This document shows positions 59,401 to 64,000 of a stretch of DNA of 64,000 nt, one piece after another. The translations under genes were made by a program, and so were the position numbers. The notes under the pieces were generated by a model. That model was not told the origin of the DNA. It saw only the letters and a list, made by a program, of their open reading frames with translations, and ran no database searches. The DNA is taken from contig NC_088717.1 of the NCBI RefSeq assembly GCF_963576615.1, positions 17,594,108 to 17,658,107 on the forward strand, written 5' to 3'. How positions within the stretch are numbered: the stretch's first letter is position 1; every line of letters starts with the position of its first letter. Origin of the DNA: Watersipora subatra. Its lineage: Eukaryota; Bryozoa; Gymnolaemata; Cheilostomatida; Watersiporidae.

Positions 59401-61613
59401 AAATGCAAGCATCATGCAACCACCTGTTTTCATATTTAGGAGATTAAAACCCAAACTTATCCGAATGTTATCCACTGGCATTGAAAAAAAAAAACAATCA
59501 AAAGACGAAAAGAATGCCCACTAGAGTTCTGTGTTCAATCGTGCGTGCTGGAGTAGGCAGTTAGTTATCCACCTAGCATCCAAGATTTACTATTTACCTT
59601 CCAGGCAAAGACTAAAGTCAATAAATCACACTGGTAGTGTGCAGGGATAATGTGGGTTGGCAGACATGCGAGGTAAGACACGCGGTCGAGTATTTATTGT
59701 TTATCAAATGTGGCATATATATTTTAGGTGTTCAATTTTAATAAACAGGTTCACCATAACCTTCAAATTTAGAATTCTATTTAAAATGAACAAGCTAGAA
59801 TAAAACTTAGTTTTAATAAAATGCTCATTATTTATTTTTCAAAATAACAGGTAGCAACAACAGAATTACGAGACGCCATCCAAGGCTCCTGAGTGTCGAG
59901 TTGCCAATATCTGGTATAGTGCTTAAAATGTTTTTAGTTGCTAGAAAGAAGATTTATCGATGGTCGTTCACATCAGCAATACGCAGTAATACACATAATC
60001 GATGGTCGTTCACATCAGCAATACGCAGTAATACACATAATCGATGGTCGTTCACATCAGCAATACGCAGTACATTTCGTAAAAAGAGTAAAAGTGATTT
60101 ACGAACTTTATCTGTCTGTTAAATCAGGTAATTGGCAGAATATCTCTTTTGAAAATACCACAAAGTTGTACTCTGGATTAAAAAATTTGCGAGTACAGAA
60201 AGTGATGGATTTATGTAAATTTTTGATATAATGAGACCAAGTCAGTGCCAAAATACTCATGATTGTTCCAGCTGTAATACTCAGAGGTTCTTTGTATACA
60301 TCGACTATTAACCATATCATTAATAAAATCTTTTAATAAAACAAATTTAATTATAATATTAAATGCATAATTAAATTTTAAAAAATGATTTCAATAATCA
60401 ACTAATAAATTATTTATTTATATGTACATAATTAAATATATCAATTAATTATATAAACATAAGCCAAGAGATCATCTAACATAATTGCGACTCACTTTTC
60501 CGCCACTTGGTCCTAATCCATTGTTGTTTAGCCTGAGCTCTTGCAGTGAGTAACAGCTATTACTTCGTAGTAAATCTGCAATGCCTTCAACTCCAATAGG
60601 ACCAAAGGCGTTATCACTCAAGTCCAATTCAACCAGATTAGCCCCAGAGTTCATAATACCATTTCCTAAGAATTTCTACAAAAATATGAAGTACTGGAAC
60701 AATTTTTTACATGATAATTACAAAGTAATTTAATTCAGTTAGATTAGTGAAACATACCAATGCTGGAGGAATCTCAGTCTTTAATCTCCCTGTAAACATG
60801 TCACTCCACTTTGCTCGCTGTAATAAAAATGCTCAGCATAAAGCAAAAGTTAAAAATTTACAGACTTCTAAAACCACAAAGCACAAATGCGACAAAAACT
60901 GAGGAGGTTTCTCACACGTAGTTGCCTGAATACTAACAAAGTAGTAGTAGGCCTACTGAGATGTTTGATAGATGATTACATTTATGTCTTGAGAGACTAG
61001 GTAGTCACCTGAAACTCTTTGTGAGTAGCAAGAGCTTTTCCAATAAGGTCGGCAGCTTCAACACCCATTGTGTTACCTTCGAGAATCAGAACTTTCAAAA
61101 CCTTTTGTTCCTCTACCGCTTTAACTATCTCTGAAGCTAAAGAACATAAGCAATGGAACCAATACACTCACGCACAGAACTTATGGTTGTTGCAAAACAG
61201 CAATATGCTACAGACTTGGCAATCAACTTTAAATATACTGTCTGCTAAATAAAATGGTTTCATTTATTTGTAGTCGAATCCATATAAAAAAAAGTAAACA
61301 ATTTAGGTCAGCATAAACAAAATCCAGTAGCTTTAAGGTAGTTAGCATCAAATTGTTCAATTTAACGACGATTTCAAGAAACCAGCAAAACACAGTTAAC
61401 ATATACGCAACGTTGACAACCGTAAGTAATATTTGCTGTCAATCAAGATAAAATAGTTTTCTATCCATCCTTCTGTTAAATATATACCATATCCAATAGT
61501 TGTTTACCATCGGCAGCATTATTCATTTTAATGGCTTTTCCAGCAAATGACAATATTCCATCTTCAACATTGGCGCCTTTAAATAAATTCGAAAGTTGGT
61601 CTACGTCTGCCAT
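50415..61613 (-). CDS. RANGAP1: Ran GTPase-activating protein 1, complete, 12 exons, 537 aa
   Basis: Exons (minus): 61508-61613, 61009-61136, 60758-60817, 60496-60675, 58443-58577, 57714-57872, 55691-55804, 54804-54924, 54333-54484, 52599-52815, 51069-51151, 50415-50573. All borders are GT-AG and all phases agree. It stimulates GTP hydrolysis by Ran at the cytosolic face of nuclear pores, setting the Ran gradient for transport. Residues 1-340 are the leucine-rich repeats, with the invariant arginine R89 in [13 protein letters not shown], then [13 protein letters not shown] and [16 protein letters not shown]. An acidic linker follows (about 355-374, [16 protein letters not shown]). The C-terminal domain has [12 protein letters not shown]484-K485-S486-E487 fits the SUMO consensus and aligns with human LKSE at K524. 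Human RanGAP1 is 587 aa; the acidic linker here is shorter. The first ATG (ATGGC) begins a family-like N terminus. The stop lies in a Helitron end. Confidence 0.96.
51677..52460. mobile_element. Possible TIR element in RanGAP1 intron 10
   Basis: Left AAAGGTCCAAACACACGAGG and right in reverse AAAGGTAAAAACATACTAGG are similar over about 24 bp (18 matches), and both are followed by sequence rich in GCGAT/CGCTAG. No clear target duplication. It spans most of the border between intron 10 and exon 10 without touching the exon. Confidence 0.5.
55148..55600. repeat. 17-bp minisatellite, about 26 units, in RanGAP1 intron 7
   Basis: Unit ACATAGCAAAGGAACAT with GGAATAT and AAACAT variants. A longer block containing GGAATATAGTTCAATATAC occurs twice about 163 bp apart, showing segmental duplication within the array. 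The frames on the minus strand are not genes. Confidence 0.95.
56726..56763. repeat. Perfect 16-bp inverted repeat with 6-base loop, RanGAP1 intron 6
   Basis: GTAAATGATGGGACAT, loop CACAAA, ATGTCCCATCATTTAC. The outer flanks (TATGAAGC / GCACTTCATA) also pair imperfectly, so the hairpin may extend to about 56703-56780. Confidence 0.85.
57911..58310. mobile_element. Partial TTAA element filling RanGAP1 intron 5
   Basis: Starts AGGTTGATTTGCAATAAAAT after TTAA (57907-57910) and follows the left half of the element at 35483 through GCAGCCATCATGAAAACGCC to AATTTTTTAACCTTGAG. The second inverted repeat is missing. It takes up most of the 570-bp intron between exons 6 and 5. Confidence 0.75.
58690..59240. 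repeat. 47-bp minisatellite, about 12 units, in RanGAP1 intron 4
   Basis: Unit GCTATGTACAAAAGAACTAT followed by ACATGTCTGTGTATATATAACATATAT, with CCTATAA variants. Regular spacing of 47 bp at 58741, 58788 and 58835. Confidence 0.95.
59956..60075. repeat. 42-bp tandem triplication in RanGAP1 intron 4
   Basis: ATCGATGGTCGTTCACATCA at 59956, 59998 and 60040, units virtually identical. Recent local duplication. Confidence 0.92.
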
Positions 61614-62068
61614 CCTGAAAAAATACCTCCTTAAAATAGCAAAAGGCAATGAATATGAAACTTGCTCGTGTCGGGCAAGAGTAGAAAAGCGCCAATTAGT
61701 CTCGGCGCCTGGTAAGATTGCCTTGTTCTTTGCTTAGCCTGAGTTCAGCAACCCTGTCACGAAAATGTGCAACTCCCTTTTATGTCGGCGAGGACTGTAA
61801 ACATGAAGACGTCAAGAGTAAAAAAGGCGTGGCTTCAGAAATCCTGCTGCCGTGTCCACGCTCCACGGTTTTTATTCGCCTAGTGTGGGTATTCCGCGAA
61901 TGTCCTTGAGGTTTGCTAATGACGGGCTAATCTATGTAGCTACAATGGCTCGTGCACGTCAGCTTGTTGCGAATTGTTCTGCAGTGACAAATATCACATG
62001 GTAATCAGAGAGTTGATAACAGTTGTTGAATGCGCGAGAATATCATATAAACAGTACACCTTTCAGGG
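61614..62068. promoter_or_regulatory. Divergent promoter region between RanGAP1 and the next gene
   Basis: The 455 bp between two opposed start codons (61613 minus, 62069 plus) must hold both 5' untranslated regions and either a shared or two back-to-back promoters. No TATA box placed convincingly for either gene is visible. Slightly more GC and CpG than the surroundings. Confidence 0.6.
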
Positions 62069-62347
62069 ATGGGTTCAATAGTTGATGGCTGTTGTTACTC
62101 TTTACCGCACAAAACAAATGAGGAGGCTAACGATCAAACTACTTCTGAAGAAATACTGAGTAGTTCTCCTGTTTCTGATGTGACTGCTACAACATCAAAA
62201 GACATCCGTCCCATCAACTTTAACAATACTTTAAGTACAACGGTATCTAGTGATTCGTCCGACGATGATGAAGCCAGCCATTTAGGAGTTAGACAGTCTT
62301 TTTCTTTTAGTCGAAAAATTTCAACGAAAAAAGGATTTAATAAGTCG
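62069..62347 (+). CDS. First coding exon of an unidentified gene, putative N-acylated protein
   Basis: ATG at 62069 opens 93 codons ending at a GTAAGC donor after 62347 (phase 0). The N terminus MGSIVDGCC fits N-myristoylation at Gly2 with nearby cysteines for palmitoylation, implying membrane attachment. The rest is Ser/Thr-rich with an acidic patch (SSDSSDDDE) and then a basic, Ser/Phe-containing run (RQSFSFSRKISTKKGFNK) that looks like a phosphorylatable membrane- or calmodulin-binding segment. It resembles MARCKS-type layout only in general design; I do not identify the gene. No second exon was found before 64000, so the gene probably continues outside. It diverges from RanGAP1. Confidence 0.6.
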
Positions 62348-62579
62348 GTAAGCCACTTTTTCAATTAACTACAATGTATGTCATTTGCCTCTTATAACCT
62401 TTTTACGTTGGATCTTGTTTTTGCACCAGTGATAGTTTACCTATTATGGATTCAAATAAATGTGACAATTCTTTAACAAAGGGACACTTACTCGATAGTA
62501 ATAGTACACTTGTAACTAGCCCCAGCGGCCTTGAGAAAGTGCCTCAGAAGTGAAATTTTGGTTAAGCTTTTGGTTCACC

Positions 62580-62890
62580 TAGATTCCAGTATTAAGCTGA
62601 GTTATGTTTGAGTCTCTAACGGTTTTGGGTAAGAAACTGTTACGAAAGAGGTGAGTCATGGCATATATTGATGTTGGTTCACCACGGGCAGCAGCACGTG
62701 TGATTATGGCAGTATCCTTTCTGTCAGTAGTAAGCTCATCATAAGCAGAAGCTAGAACATTATGCTTACTTTCATGTGATATGATCTTCATCAGTAAAGC
62801 TACTCTCTGATTTCTTCTTCTGGATTCAAGCGATTGTAAACCTAGCATTTTACGGGTGTTGCTGACACTATCTGATTTCTTCTGAATATT
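62580..62890 (-). pseudogene. C-terminal tail of a CR1/L2-like LINE reverse transcriptase
   Basis: The minus frame reads MLGLQSLESRRRNQRVALLM, then KIISHESK, and later HLFRNSFLPKTVRDSN. The order 'LgL.sLe.RR...r..l..Ki' and 'SF.P.tvrdWN' is the usual end of CR1/L2-clade proteins; here the final W is replaced by S. Only about 100 residues remain, so it is a 5'-truncated copy. Confidence 0.7.
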
Positions 62891-64000
62891 GATACATCAA
62901 GAAAAAATTGTGAACTTGTTTTAAATAAGCTTACTCTAGCAGTACATACATAGTTATGGGTCATCAGCTTTAGGTCACTTGCTTCAATATTTAATAGCGG
63001 GGTGATTAAAAAAATGTTCCTGGTAGCGTTTCAGCGTTTCCTGCGCATTATTTCTATGCTTAATACATTTATCTAAATAAACCTTGCCTTTTTGGTAAGA
63101 CAATCTGTTTTGGGGCTGAAAACTTTTCATCTGCTTTATATTTTGTGTATCATGTCAAAGTCTCAATAACTCTGAGAAACCACCTCATTTGTTGGTCATG
63201 CAACCATGTGCACATCAAAAAGCTATTTGAGATCTGATACCCATTCTTTAAAGCCAATATCTAGTATTATTTCTCACGTAACACTGTTACTTGTAGCATT
63301 GCGTCAAGTCAGGTTACCTACAGATTCGTCGACGAACTGCTTTACACGTAAGTGATTAGTTGTTGTGAGCATATCTGAGGCCCTCTTGAGCTAAAGATCA
63401 CACTAGGGAATCCTTGTCATATAGTCTTCTGGTTTCCATGATTAAATAGTTGCAGACACTTTCACTTGGGAATTGATGATCAATGAAGTGTTTTGCTGTG
63501 AGCTCTCAATCGAATTTTCCCATTCACGAACAATGAAAAGTAAACAATTCTATTTGTTATAATCAGCTCTGCTTCTGTAGTCTAGCTGACTGTGCTGTAG
63601 TATGATATTCTGGCGGAGGTTTTGTTAGTCAATTTTAACGTGTTTTCTCAAAGGCTATTTACCTCATTAAGCTATGGTTAGTAATGAATTTCTAATTATG
63701 TGCAGTGAATAATATTTTCACCCAAATGCGTCATTTCCTTGCATTGCTACGTGCATGTCCTTTATGTCCCAGGTGTATACCAAGGCTCGTGATGGCTAGT
63801 TGACAAATGAGAGATTTTGATGCATCTGTTCGTCATTAAAGATTTTATAAATCCTTCAATAAACATTAAGAGTGACTTTAATAGCAATAAATTTCATGGA
63901 AACATGTTATATATTTGGCAAAATTGCAATATTTTTGCTGTTTTAACTTTTAATCCAATATTAATTAAATTAATTTTTTTGTATATGTATGAATAGAAAC
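62891..64000. other. No recognisable feature
   Basis: AT-rich, presumably intron 1 of the divergent gene. No exon with convincing splice sites was seen. Confidence 0.4.

Overview
This is a window of animal nuclear DNA. It is AT-rich and full of introns and repeats. The genes have GT-AG introns, and at least three host genes can be assembled exon by exon in consistent phase. Protein content (RanGAP1 with its C-terminal domain, an RNF26-type RING protein, an EB-module membrane protein) and the repeat content (Helitrons, Tigger/pogo, Copia, Gypsy, a hammerhead ribozyme) suggest an invertebrate, plausibly a marine spiralian. The species cannot be fixed from the sequence alone.

Layout. 1-18.6 kb is a transposon graveyard: a fairly young but broken Copia element lying inside an older TTAA-target element; a decayed Tigger/pogo transposase gene on the minus strand; Helitron ends; an unrecognised 2.1-kb terminal-inverted-repeat transposon whose intron carries a complete hammerhead ribozyme; and an old Gypsy fossil. 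18.6-21.1 kb has no recognisable gene. 21.2-38.8 kb holds an RNF26-like E3 ligase gene (+ strand, 5 coding exons, 362 aa). Its introns contain MITEs, two related 21-bp minisatellites, a 3-kb polypyrimidine array, a nested Helitron/TTAA composite and a duplicated piece of its own exon 3. 40.2-46.5 kb holds a five-exon minus-strand gene for a 310-aa single-pass membrane protein with a signal peptide, two Cys-rich EB-like modules and a Lys/Ser-rich tail; I do not recognise its orthologue. 50.4-61.6 kb holds a complete 12-exon RanGAP1 gene (minus strand, 537 aa) whose stop codon and nearest poly(A) signal come from a Helitron end. About 455 bp upstream, a divergent plus-strand gene begins with a putatively myristoylated N-terminal exon. 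A LINE tail follows, and the rest to 64 kb is unannotated.

The host genes do not form a pathway or operon. They are ordinary neighbours: RNF26-like and EB-module genes converge, and RanGAP1 and the last gene diverge from a shared promoter region. The main interest lies in how mobile DNA has shaped gene ends, splice-site surroundings and introns, and in the ribozyme-bearing transposon.
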